NCBI RefSeq assembly: GCF_032854445.1
Contig: NC_088300.1
Location: forward strand, 17,737,570-17,801,569
Reading direction: 5' to 3'
Source: Liolophura sinensis
Lineage: Eukaryota > Mollusca > Polyplacophora > Chitonida > Chitonidae
Length of the DNA stretch: 64,000 nucleotides
The position numbers and the translations under genes were made by a program. The notes beneath the pieces were generated by a model. It had not been told where the DNA came from, made no database searches, and saw nothing but the letters and a program-made list of their open reading frames with translations. Below are positions 1 to 12,700 of the stretch, piece by piece (position 1 is the stretch's first letter; each line of letters starts with the position of its first letter).

Positions 1-75
1 AAGAATGATCATTCAGTTTGTAGGCCTACCCGAGTCGCCATTTTGCGACAGAGAAATCTATCACTCATCACTCAC

Positions 76-3000
76 CACGACGTCAGCTTTTGGGGAATAG
101 GCATTGAAGGGCAAAACGATGTTAGATTTGTTCTCCTTATCGGTAAGAATCTGCTCAGCTATCACTGACGTAAACGTTACATCACCAGTCTCGTTGATGA
201 ACTGTACAACGTTCGGATCTGTTTCGTTAGGGTAAGACAACAGAATGTTGTAAGGGGTCAGCTTGGTTTCAGTATAGCCCAGCGTCTTCCAGTAATCTAG
301 GAGTTGTTGCGCTTGACGCAAGTCAGCCGCTGTGCCGGCTAAGTGTGGCGTTAACGTTAGATTTCTGCGAGGAAAAAAAAACACAAAAAACACGTGACAG
401 GAAATGAACTATTGCTACACGCATCAGTAATTTTGATACACAACAATACACAACATATGTGGCCCCTGACCATGACTATCAGTCGTACACCTCTTTACCT
501 GTTTTGTTCCTGTTTAACTGTTTAATTTACTCACTTGGAAATGCACATGGGATTAACGAATTAACTTAGTATAAACCTACAGACCTGAGTAAAAGTAAAG
601 TTGCCTCCGTGGGCTTTGTCCAGTTTTCTCTCACCATAATGCTGGAGGCTGTCGTATAAGTGAAATATTCCTGAGCACGGCATAAAACCGTAATCATACA
701 GTAAACGTTCAACGATTACTGTATATGTTTTACACATATTGTGTAAATGTTTTCCTGGTACAGTAAACATTTCACTTTTACGAGATGAGCTAAGGTGTTT
801 TACTTGACTTAGTCATCTTTTACATTGTGTAAGTAACAATCAGTAAACATGTATATGTTCTGGTACGGGTATATCTCACTGTCCACAAGCTGGCAAATAG
901 CTGAACGTTTAAATCCGGCCTTATAAGACGCTTCTCTTTTGGAAATTATGGGTATTAAGTCACTCCTTTCCAAAAACAAATAGACCTACTGCAGCATGCA
1001 TGAATGAGGACAACAAATCTGGGCTGCATCTTTCTGATATATGTTTCGATAAATGTATTCTCATAACCGTTAAAAGTTTATCAAGCTATAAATGTTAACC
1101 TTTAAATTACAAAAATAAATGTATACTTTTATGTGAAGTGAAACTTTTCTGAATCGGATACTGCCAAGCTTCACCTATTTCGGTAAACCTTTTCGGGAAA
1201 ATTTAACAGTGTACAAATAATCTGTTTGTATTGCCTATATATGTAGACTTCAGTGCAATTTTAACAATCTGGTGGTCTAATGGGGTCCCATTGTTTTATA
1301 ATTAAACATGTTTCAGGATTCTGAGCCCTGGGGGAGATGGATGAGGTGCACAGATTATTACCAGCACGTTATGTAAGATTCTGCACATGTATCTATATTT
1401 TATTTATATATTATACATGGCTATGCTCAGGGTGGCACAGGATGTATATCGTATCAAGACGAGTAAGCACAGATAACTCACCTTGGTACAGTCTGGTTAG
1501 CATGATAAATTCTGTACCACTCAGTGCATTGAAAAATGCCGTGAAGTGTAAGCTTTTTACAATTTTGCTTTCATTTTTTTTTTTATTTCATACGTGTTTT
1601 ACGCCGTACTAAAAACTATTTCCTTGTACGGCGACGGCCAGCGTGAATGTGGGAGTAAAGCGGGTAATTACCCGGGGAAGCATTTATTCTCATTCAGATC
1701 AGGAAATCTATAGTATGAAACGTTCGCCAGTCCTCAGTACATAACCAAATGAGTGAATTACATTAAACTTGTAAAGCTTAGTACGATCGATGGCCATGCA
1801 TTATTAAGAATAAATTTGAATCTCGTCAGTTTATTATCTTTTATGTATGTCTAAATCTTATTCCATCGCATACAACTTGATATTTTTAATTGTATAGCTG
1901 CACGTTTTCTTCATTATATAGGCTACAGTTGACAAGCAGTCGCTATTCTTATTTTAGCAACCATTTCGCTGTCGCCGCCATTGTGACTCTACGCTGCAAT
2001 CAAACTAAACAATCCTTTTCTTTGCTCAGTATTGCTCATTTAATTACTTTAGGCGGCTAGCTTCAAGGTTTTTCACCATGCAGTACATCCGATTCCACTA
2101 TGTTAAAAAAAAATGAAAGGACACTTTTCAGGTCGATCCTTTTACTTTCCTTATATTACCAAAAGATACTGAAAAAGTTCGATACCTTCTATGTTTACTC
2201 CTTCTTTGTACTAAAACACCTTGATATATGGCGTACAGTTAACTCTAGAGATAAATAAATCATATGTATTACTGCAGTTTTATTAGATATATGTCCGATG
2301 TCACATCTTTCGTGTTAATAACACAGACAAGTGTGGTGACAACACAGTACTTTTTAGTAATCTTAGGGACAGACAGGCCGACTTACCAACCGACCCAGAG
2401 ACAGACAGAGCGACTGACCAAAAGACCCAGAGACAGACAGGCCGACGGACCAACAGACCCAGAGAGAGACAGACCGACCGACCGACCAAAGACCCAGAGA
2501 CAGACAGGCCGACCGAACAACCGACCCAGAGACTGACAGTGCGACTGACCAACAGACCCAGAGACACACAGGCCGACTGACCAACAGACCCAGAGACAGG
2601 CCGACTAACAAACCGACACAGAGGCAGACAGGCCGACTGACGAACCGACCCAGAGACAGACAGGCCGACTAACCAACAGACCCACAGACAAACAGGCCGA
2701 CTGACCAACAGACCCACAGACCAACAGACCCAGAGACAGACAGGCCGACTGACCAACAGACCCACAGACCAACAGACCCAGAGACAGACAGAGCGACTGA
2801 CCAACAGACCCAGAGGCAGACAGGCCGATTGACCAACAGACCCACAGACAAACAGGCCGACTGACCAACAGACCCACAGACAGACAGAGCGACTGACCAA
2901 CAGACCCACAGACCAACAGACCCACAGACAAACAGGCCGACTGACCAACAGACCCACAGACCAACAGACCCACAGACAAACAGACCCACAGACCAACAGA

Positions 3001-4497
3001 CCCACAGACAAACAGGCCGACTGACCAACAGACCCACAGACCAACAGGCCCAGAGACAGACAGAGCGACTGACCAACAGGCCCAGAGACAGACAGAGCGA
3101 CTGACCAACAGACCGATTAGATTAAAACTCATGTAAATGAAAATAATCTATTTCCGTTTTTACGTCACCAGAACCACGGTCTGTAACGACGAGCATTGGC
3201 CAGAATTACCTTCAGCAAGATGACTGACTGGTGGGAATTGTGGATTTCATCTTTGTAGAAAATGAATGGTTTATTCATCGTGTTTGAAGACTAATTATCG
3301 CCACGTATACAAATGTCCTATTTCTCTAGTTATGGTGTATATACATCAGCAGTATGACGAAGAATCACAGCCGATTTGTTGCTGCGGTTGATGTAAGTAA
3401 ACAAAGTTGGAGTTTCATATAGAAACAAAAAGTCTTTTTTTCTGTTTTGGAGTAGCTAGCTCTGAAACTACAAGAGGTTGTTATCAATAAAATTACAGGA
3501 TTTGTATTTTTGTGAACTATCTACTGAAATGAATTAAATTCATACATTCGATAATTAGAACCTAAATTTGGGGTTTGGTACAAAGTTCGCCGGTACTCCG
3601 GTTGAAACGTGAGATCCCCAATCCCCACAAAGAGCTAGACAGACACGATTCTGCTTGTCATTGTGTACTGCATGATTCCACTATATTAGCTTTAGTCAAA
3701 TTCAGATGCGTTAGTGAGTAAGTCATTGTCCTGTGTTCTAATTATACATATGTGTGCACAACAAGAATGTCTACATAAGTAAAATAAACGTTTATTGTAT
3801 ACATATGTACAATTCTTTCATACACATGTACAATGCATTTATATTTATAAATGTACAATTCTTCTGAACATTTGTACTAATACTTTTTTATTTATTAATA
3901 TATTACATAGGTACAAAAGTACTGGATATATGTATGACTATTTTGCAAATGTAAAATATATCTATTTTTCACGGAAATAAAAATTCCTTTATCCCAGGCT
4001 TTGAATGTCAGTTTTTAACAGAGTAAAATACACAAATTATGGAGAATAAGATTAACCTTCCCAGACAGTGTTTAATTTATTTACTTATTTATTTAATTTT
4101 AGACGACCGCGCCCGGCATTATGGCGGGGTTAGGGCGAGGGGAACCGGACATCCCAGGACGGTGTTACATATTCATCTTTTCACACTCTTACCTTAAGTT
4201 ATCTCTGATTTTGTTTGGATCCATCATCTTGATGATGCTCTCCGTGATCGTAGCGTTCCCATCGTGGATCAACGCCTGCGGTACCCCAGGAAGGAAGACC
4301 CCGTCTTGAGGTGGGGGCGTGCTACATTCTGCAGGGGACGGAGAATTACTCTCACTCCCTTCTCCGCGGTCTATAGCAAATCGTCCAATAAGAATACCAA
4401 TAATAAATCCGGCAACCAAACCGATGGCGGCAACGAAAGCAAAATGTTTCTTGTTGTCAAGCTTTTTAAACTTGATTTCTTCCTGTAGCGGATCCAT
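76..4497 (-). CDS. NAALAD2-like: GCPII-like M28B peptidase paralogue A, 5' part only (exons 1-2)
   Basis: Seen: exon 1 (4193-4497) starts MDPLQEEIKFKKLDNKK and has a hydrophobic anchor at about residues 18-38, then [12 protein letters not shown]. It ends in phase 2 at AAG|GTAAGAG. Exon 2 (76-364) follows a cgcag acceptor and contains [20 protein letters not shown] and LSYPNETDP; it ends at GTCGTG|GTGAGTG. Both exons have exactly the lengths (305 and 289 nt) of exons 1-2 of the complete paralogue at 6709-20674, and the proteins are very similar. Family knowledge: glutamate carboxypeptidase II enzymes are type II membrane metallopeptidases that cut C-terminal glutamate from acidic dipeptides or folyl-polyglutamates outside the cell. 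The catalytic exons lie left of the window, so activity cannot be judged. The genes are head-to-tail, so this is a tandem duplicate. Intron 1 carries a large minisatellite. Confidence 0.88.
609..705 (+). repeat. SINE 3'-end fragment
   Basis: Diverged copy of the 3' half of the tRNA-derived SINE found whole at 21453-21720: ACCATAATGCTGG, then CGTATAAGTGAAATATTC and a degraded CGGCATAAAACC tail. It lies outside the visible exons of paralogue A, inside its intron 1. Confidence 0.7.
1580..1680 (-). repeat. SINE fragment, reverse orientation
   Basis: Contains GTGTTTTACGCCGTACT followed by a degraded copy of the region complementary to the SINE 3' part (GGCGACGGCCAGCGTGAATG) and ends near TTACCCGGGG. 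It is strongly diverged and therefore old. It lies in intron 1 of paralogue A. Confidence 0.6.
2360..3115. repeat. Minisatellite, about 30-bp units, intron 1 of paralogue A
   Basis: Tandem array built from the words GACAGACAGGCCGACTGACC and AACAGACCCA, with shorter variants in which CCACAGACCAACAGAC is inserted. The block is about 750 bp and internally homogenised. The array is open in several frames of both strands, so it yields long low-complexity reading frames (CGSVGQSACLSVGLLV-type on minus) that are not genes. The unit has no resemblance to exon 1 or exon 2. Confidence 0.95.
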
Positions 4498-4870
4498 ATC
4501 GGCGATAGGTGGTACGTGTACCTGTTGTCCCTGTTAATTCCAAACGTATGGAACCCGTTTTGAGTTCACCTCTGATCCCCGCAATCTGTGCGATACCTGC
4601 AAAAGAGCAGATATAGAGCCTTGTACAGGTGTATTCACTTATATTCAGGTCAGAATATCTTTCGAGCTTATGTTGCTATTCTACGTTCACATACATGTAG
4701 GAAGGTTGAAATAGTCCCAGGTACTTGAACCAAATAATAAGTAAAAGTGTAAGTATTCAGTTACCATAGAAAAGGTTTTCTCCAGGGCCGGGCAGCTTCT
4801 GTGTCAGGTGAACACTTAACACTTACCTGAACTGAGAAGATCCGTGGGCAAGCGAGGCTTCTCTCCTTTT
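4498..4870 (-). promoter_or_regulatory. 5' flank of paralogue A, shared with paralogue B
   Basis: The sequence upstream of the ATG at 4497 resembles the flank upstream of the ATG at 20674. The clearest block is AGGTTTTCTCCAGG, CAGCTTCTGTGTCAGGTGAAC and the following CACTTACCTGA (about 4770-4830), matched at about 20980-21045. Shared flank means the duplication carried 5' sequence along. No TATA box or start site could be fixed, so a promoter role is inference. Confidence 0.4.
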
Positions 4871-6540
4871 GTTATGTTCAGCTCTTTATTGTTTTCTTTA
4901 AAACATATTGTTAGGCCCCTCGAGCTAGTCTGAGGATATGGTTTGTTGATCTCTCCAACTCGGCATTTATGTGGTTTCATTCAACGCTTCCTCATTTACA
5001 TTCTGCAGTTCAAATACGACAAGGGAAGTTATTTTGCATAGTGACATGTTAAAGTACACGTAGAACTATTGAAGTGTTAAAATGCGGAATTTGTTAAAGG
5101 TGGCCTTCTGAGAAACGTATTAATGAGGTCAAACCCACAAAAAACAATAGATTTACTGCTACAGCCAATCTCCAGGCGGCCGCCCCGTACGATGTGTGAA
5201 CTGCCACACTACAGCGTATATGTGAGGGCATTTTCTTAGCTGGATCCATCAGAGTGCGTACAACGGATTCTTCATGCAGTGAGAATTTACAACTATGGGC
5301 TATATCTGTCACCTGATGTACAAGGAGAAGATCAAACATCGGTTTTGCGTTCATCTATATGAACAAGAAAGTAGCTCATATGACACGTTACTGCTGTGTA
5401 TACGACTATCGTTTTTCGCGAAGTGTCCCAAGACAACCTGTTCAACTGACGATAAAACCTATATCTAAATTACAACCTGAAAAAAATTCGAAATCTTTGG
5501 AAGTTAGTTGATGTGAAGTATATATTCCTTCCAATCACACTACTGAGTACACATACATGTAAGCCATATCGAATGACTTACTGTTTTTTACCAGCTAACA
5601 ACTTGGAGATTCGGAAGTTTCAGTAAATATGCATACATCAGCAAAAGCACACAAAGGTGTATCTGTGTAAGTGTGGAATTGACCCATGGAATGAATGATT
5701 TTAGTTCACACCTTCCAAGTTTTCATATTTCAACTCCCGTAAAGTGTCATTAACGTTAAAACCCCTCCATTAACCTCAAACCTAAGAGACTGAATGGTAT
5801 TTCCGGTAATAGACTATGCTGTGTACTGCATATGAGGGACTGTGGATATATCTTCTGTATTTATCTATGATCATAAATGAAGTCACCATCTGATAAATGA
5901 ATTATCAGAATATGAAGACATCACCTTTCATATTACACATGTATGCCTCCATATAGCGGGATCCTCTGGTGTAGGCCTACTAGGCATCCCCGAGGCCCTG
6001 TCTCTTTGCGTTGTTTCATATTATCGCTTATTAAATGATGACAACACAGAATTTTAAGTCATTCTAGTGGGTTCCTGTTCTGCTCGGTTTCCTTCCGAGA
6101 TAATGCTGGCCGCCGCCGTATAAGTGAAATATTCTTGAGTAAGGCGTAACACACCAATCAAATAGTAAATAAGTCAAATTGCCTGACATGGTATGTTGTG
6201 GCCAATGAGGTAAAATAGAAATAATAAGATTTATCTGGGTCCAAGCGTGTTGCTTCTTTCACCTTCGTCACGTGATACATTCAGATCGAGTATCAGGTAT
6301 TATTTACGGGTGCAGAAAACCACGCATAACCGAATATAGGACACTGAAGTACATTTATGTTTCGCCATTGTTATACAGGAATGCAATACAGGCGAGCCTA
6401 TATACCTGTGACGTGTGGCCACGTGAGCCTCTTTGTACAGATGAACAGCATCATTTCAAACCAGGCCTACTTTGCTTGAATAACTACTAGCGAGAAGACG
6501 AACAACACAAACCGTCAAAACTAGATGTTCAACAGCATTG
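4871..6540. other. Intergenic spacer between paralogues A and B
   Basis: No coding exon recognised on either strand. The only identifiable element is a SINE 3' fragment at 6068-6176. The remainder is unremarkable AT-rich sequence. Confidence 0.6.
6068..6176 (+). repeat. SINE 3'-end fragment
   Basis: Starts near TTCCTGTTCTGCTCGGTTTC and continues through GATAATGCTGGCCGCC, CGTATAAGTGAAATATTC and AAGGCGTAACACACCAATCA, ending in an AAATAGTAAATAAG tail. It is the 3' half of the SINE at 21453-21720. Confidence 0.8.
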
Positions 6541-6546
6541 TTTATT
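6541..6546 (-). terminator. Candidate polyadenylation signal of GCPII-like gene B
   Basis: The minus strand reads AATAAA about 165 bases after the TAA stop at 6709-6711, the first such hexamer downstream. It would give a short 3' UTR. Confidence 0.5.
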
Positions 6547-6708
6547 TCCGAGCAACTGTACATAGTCAAACACCAACGTAAGACTTCTCAAATGGGCAGG
6601 CTCTTAACAACACAAATGGGTAAAACAAATGGGTTTAAACAGGATTCCATGAACACGGGAAAGCCTAACTGCAAACATCTTAGCATATAGGTGGTCCGAT
6701 GAAGTGTA

Positions 6709-9700
6709 TTAGGGCATAGAGTCCATGAACTGGACTACATCGCGTAGTGTAGAGGCCGCGGATCCCACAGTGAATACGACCACAGAGTAGATCTTCCTGA
6801 CGGCGTCCCAGCGCTTTGCCTCATCTGGGTCTTTCTCTATTTCAAACAGGGCGTCCGCGATTCCGGGGAAACTGGCGCCTGCGTACGTGTTCACTGAGCT
6901 CGGAGCGAATACCACGTGACTACAAAAAGAAAATATGCATGTTACTGTTTAGGTACACAAAATAATCAGCGAGAACTATGACGTTAATCTTCTATATACA
7001 GATTACTAACATAAAAGAATGCGGCATTAAGAGTAAACTCTCAGAGCATCGATGACGGCATGATAAATGGCAAATGGTCACATTTCATAGGCGAAATCCG
7101 GCCTTTTGTCAGTTTACTTCCGTTAGGGTTTTATTCTAATTGTTTATTTACATCTTTAAAAACTGGCAACTTACATTTTCCCCAGACGCTATGGCTTAAG
7201 CAAAATCAGTCAAAAAGAAAGCAGTGATTTAGTTTATTAAACTGCACTGGTCTAGAACATTCGGGAGCTCTCGCTAAACGTTCACAAATCCATTGTGTTA
7301 TTTACGGTGTTATTACGCCTGTTACGTTACTTTTTGGGGACAACACATTTCCGGCAAAATTTAATGAAATAATTAAGCAACATGTGGGTTGCTTTATTAA
7401 TGAGAGCCGGAGATTTAATTAAGCAGTGTGTATTAATATCACCAGTCTCAGGCTGATGAGACAAAAGAGACAAAAACATCTGTAATCCTATTTGCATATT
7501 TAGCTGTATAATTTTAGGAAATTTTCCAAAATATTGTTCCTAGATATCTGTCGATTTTCTCATTTATTCAAGCACATGTCTATGTTATATCAACCACTTT
7601 GAACTGTTGATATGTAGCCCATTCAGCACTGCACGTTCCCACCAAAAGCACTTTCTGTTGCACAAGTAATGCGCTAGTCTGATTACATTGTATATATAGT
7701 TACGTACAGTCATTTATCTGTCAAATTGTTGTATTCACCAAATGGATCACAATACAAGTCACGGTTTATTGTGGTCCCAAAGATTACAAAATAAAGACTA
7801 TATATAAGAAAAAGACCATTTAAACTTTTCAGCGATCTTTGATTGGTTCAGGGGTTGGGTTAATAACATTTCTGCCATTTCTAACTTAAGTGCAAATTTG
7901 AAATGCTGTACGAAAGCTTGTTTGGGGGCTTTCGAAATTAAAATTTTGTCCCCTTCATCGCTGTTGTGTTAAAACAGATGTGTCCAAATTTCAACTTCCT
8001 GTAACAAAAATTAATCATGGTTTAAAAATTTTAAAATTTTGATTTTAGTGAGAAAGGGCTTTGAGGATTGGGCCCCAGATTAGCAGGTTCAAGATGTTAA
8101 GGAAGTGCCCAAGGTTAGTTGATGCTGCTCAGATGTAAAAGTGTGTTCCCCCATAATATCAAAATATGTTACAAACATTTTTATACTGACCGGTACATTG
8201 GTCTACCCGGAAGCCCCATGGGGTCGGTGAAGGCTCTCTCTACCTGGATCATCTGGTCATTTACCATCCGGGTCAGAATGGGACTGAGCACAGAAACAAA
8301 ACACACACAGTTGACCCAACACATACAGATAGACAGACAGAGAGAAAGTCAGGTCACAAGGCAGGGGAACAGAGTAATTTCCATTCCACAAACATTACAA
8401 CGATCAGAATTTGATTTCCCCCGGGCTGTGCCCGGTTTCCTCCCATCATAATGCTGGCCGCCATCGTATATATAAGTGATAATATTCTAGAGTACAGCGT
8501 AAAACAACAATCAAATAAATCAAAGAAATTAAATTTAGACAGTCCACAGGTTCGTGTTTGACAAATGTGAATGGTGAAAGCTGGCAACCCACCGACTGGA
8601 TCACTTCAAATAGGAAAAAAACCGGATCGAGAGGTTTTCGCAACTGAGCAGTTCGTCGACAAAACTGCTCTAAGCGCTTACGTATGAGTCATCACAAGCC
8701 CTGAAGTGTGCCGTATCCATTAGTCACTATTGTATGACCAATAACAATATACCTACTTTTCTCATCACGACCTGCTGAAGAATTAGCAGTCTATGGTAAT
8801 TTAAACAACTTGCTTGTTCTTGTCGATGGACTTCACTCTTTGGTGGAAATCGGTGGCGGATGTGATAAAACTGTCAACGGCGGAGGTCAGTTGACCTGGA
8901 ATTTACAATACAAAGTACAGGATAGGTTTCTTTGTATAAGAACACGTTACTGAATGTTCCCTTCCCTAGGAAACATTGATACAATAATGTATATATTATC
9001 GAATATACCGCTACATATATGTGAGTCGTTATTTCTATTTGTTATTTGATCGTTGTTTAACGCCGTATGGGTGATCGGGCTTCCCAAGAACTTTCGCACG
9101 TATAAACTTGCACGCCTTTTGCATGGCGTTAACACCAATCAGAATATTTAAATAAATAAATTGGTTGATGAAACATTCATTGAAATCTTTCCTTAACAGC
9201 GAATTGAACTTTTTCTTGCTACATGACAGTTCTATGTGGATTAATTTTGAGTTGAATATCTGTTCACTGAGGCTGTGAGTTTAAATCCGGCTTAATAGAT
9301 AATAAATATCGATCTTTTTTGTACATTTAGCTTTTGGACAGAAGTAAAGTCTGCCTAACAAAGAGTTGTCTTCCTTAAACTGACCAATCTAGAACTTGCG
9401 GCGATTAGATCTTCCTATGAAAATCTCTCTACTCATTTTGCTTAACGTTGCTTAAGCTGTACACACAAGTTGTGTCAATAACTTGATAGAGGTACAGGGC
9501 AAATTGGCATGCAATTTTGATAAAATTTTCAACACATTTTAAGGTAGGAACATTCAAGCCATATAATAAATAAATTTCTTTCCACATACCTTTATCTTGT
9601 GATACTGAAGCAAGAAAGTTACCCACGATAAAACATTAGAGCATCTGTCAACTTCTAGAAGAAGAAGCAAAAGCTGTGCCTCTCTCAAGTTGGCCATGTC

Positions 9701-12700
9701 ATAAACTTATATTTACATCTGAGGTGAATGAGCAAGCAGAGATTCTATATCCCTTACGTCACACAAGTTACACAGCGTTCTCTGTTAGTTGACATGTGGA
9801 ACTAGACATTGCATAAATGTGGAAAAGTAATCATGGATGCCATCAACAGAAATCTTGAAAAAATTCTGTCAACATCATCGTGGTGGCGTAGGGAGGTGGG
9901 GGATGTGGGCTTTACTTTTAAGAGACATTAAAAAGAGGCACTGAGTTATTTTTCCAACAAGAATTGAGTATACATACTGAGATCTATTTGTCCTGTCTGG
10001 TTCATGAGGGTGCCGTAATCGTCGTAGAGTGTCTTTCTAAAGTTGTCCAGCGCTACGCCATAGTCACTCACGTTAAACGGTAAAATGAGAGATTCCGCGA
10101 GATTTCTGGCAGCCTCGGCCCAGAAATTGGCAACAGCTGTGTGATACTGTGATGGCAACAAATAAAGAGAGTAAAAAGCATCGATGAAGATGGAAGCCTC
10201 AATTTCTAACTTTCTACTCTGTAAACTAGCTGATAAAACTACGAGGAGAATTTGTACCTGTTCAACAGTTTCCCCACTGCATCTATTGGAGAGACAAAAA
10301 GGATCGATGTATTTTAGAAAAGTCTCAGTCGCTCTGTCCAATCAGTGGAATCTGATGATTACTTAATTTCTTATACACTATGAGACTATTCTTGTCGTGT
10401 TGATGACAAGCTTAAGCGATTAGGATTCTGCGGCTATAACGGTGGAATTATAAATAAATGGTATCTGGCATAAAGAGCTTCTAGCATAAAGCAACCGTAC
10501 ACGAGTACAGTCACACAGCGGTTGACATTACCACACTTTACCCTCAACAGGAAAAATATAAAAATATTAATAGCATTTTTTCAAGCAGCTGCACATATCT
10601 TTGCGGAAACAAGAGACAGTGTTTAACTCCAACGAGAAAGTGTTTAACTCCAACGAGACAGTGTTTAACCCAACAAGGCAGTGTTTAACCCAACGAGACA
10701 GTGTTTAATTCCAACGAGACAGTGTTTAACTCCAACGAGACAGTGTTTAACCCAACGAGACAGTGTTTAACCCAACGAGGCAGTGTTTAACTCCAACGAC
10801 ACAGTGTTTAACCAAACGAGGCAGTGTTTAACTCCAACGAGACAGTGTTTAACCCAACGAGGCAGTGTTTAACCCAACGAGACAGTGTTTAACCCAACAA
10901 GACAGTGCTCAACTGCGACGACACAGTGTTTAACTCCAACGACACAGTGTTTAACCAAACGAAACAGTGTTTAACCCAACGAGGCAGTGTTTAATTCCAA
11001 CGAGGCAGTGTTTACCCCAACGAGGCAGTGTTTAATTCCAACGAGACAGTGTTTAACTCCAACGAGACAGTGTTTAACTCCAACGAGACAGTGTTTAACT
11101 CCAACGAGACAGTGTTTAACCCAACGAGACAGTGTTTAAGTCCAAAGAGGCAGTGTTTAACCCAACGAGACAGTGTTTAACCCAAAGAGACAGTATTTAA
11201 CTCCAACGAGACAGTGTATAACCCAAAGAGACAGTGTTCAACCCAAAGAGGCAGTGTATAACCCCACTAGAACTAGATTGCGATACTGTATGGCTAAAAG
11301 AATATCTAGTTCACCTAAACATGTATCATTACATGACCCTGAAAATGCCAATAAGTATATAAGGTTTTAAAGACAACTCACGTGGAATCCTCTGTCAATA
11401 ATCTGATCAACAGCAAAGAACGTCTCGTAGGCGGAGTGATAGAGCGGATAGGAGCCTAGTTTCATCGTGTTCTGTAAAATTAATGGTAAAGAGTTTATAG
11501 CTGTTTGGAAATAGATTTTATTGAATTGGTGTGAGTGATTCCTTAAAAAGGTGAAGAGTTACTCGAATGTAGAATTATAAATTCAGAAAGTTATAACTTG
11601 GAAAAGAAAACAATGCAAAAGTGGACTAGACTTTTCTGCTGAACACCTGAGTTTTTGCACTATGATTTGGATGTTAGGTGTAATTCGACCAACATCTGAA
11701 ATGTTCATGTTACCTTTAGATCAAAGACGGTTCCCTCCCAGTATAATGTTGATCGCCGTCGTATAAGTGAAACATTCTTTAGTACGGTGTAAAACACCAA
11801 TAAGATAATAAATTCGAATCATCGCAATGATTTCCTTCTACCATAGAAAGTTATTATCAGACATTATCAGTGACGTATTTACATTTAACAGGTTATAGTG
11901 TGTGTCGGTGGGGTGGGGGGGGGGGACTTGATCAGACTCACCTCATCATATGTGTAGCGAGCATCGAGACAGGGGATACCCACCCTCTGTAACAATGCAG
12001 CATAGTCACTCCCGGCCCCAAGATTCCGAACTCTGGTAAACAAATAAAACCTTGTCTGAAATTCTGCCCGTTGTCTTCATATTACAACATGGATTCGTCG
12101 TGAAGTCATACATCCAATACAGCAGACTTTGTACGTCCTTATCTGGCAGAATGAGGGCAACTTTCGTCCAAGCAACGAAGTTGTGAGAGTTAAAGGTGGA
12201 GTCTGTCCGAGTGAGTGAGTGAGTGCTTGGGGTTTAAGGTCGTACTCAACAATTTTTCAGTCATATGACGACGAGAGTCTGTCCGATGTGCCGGGATCAT
12301 ATCCAGGAACACTAACATTGGAGGATATCATGTATTAAGTATTTAGGTCAAGAAATTATTGTGAAATAATCACATTTCGGAAACAGCACCTGATCGCCAG
12401 AAATATATGTCAGCGATGTGGATCATTCGGGCAATAGGCCAGTCGCAGAAATTGTAGGTAGTTGATTGGTAGAATTTGTCATATACCTAGAATGTGTGAA
12501 TCCCAAATAACAATAATACAGTTAGGAATATTCACCACTGTGTACAAACACACACACCTTCCGTAGAGCCCTTTAAATGGTATATATTTCTTTGGCACGG
12601 TGAATCGCGTCGGGTGAATCCGTGAGAACAGGGATGTGTGATTTTTACTGAGATTTTATTTTCTTTCACAGTGTTTCCTCCTTAGGGAAGTTACATCGCT

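Noticed and set aside
2301-3132. Long minus-strand reading frames (CGSVGQSACLSVGLLV type, up to 247 codons)
   Set aside because: They are read-through of a 30-bp minisatellite that is open in several frames at once; no splice sites, domain or non-repetitive sequence.
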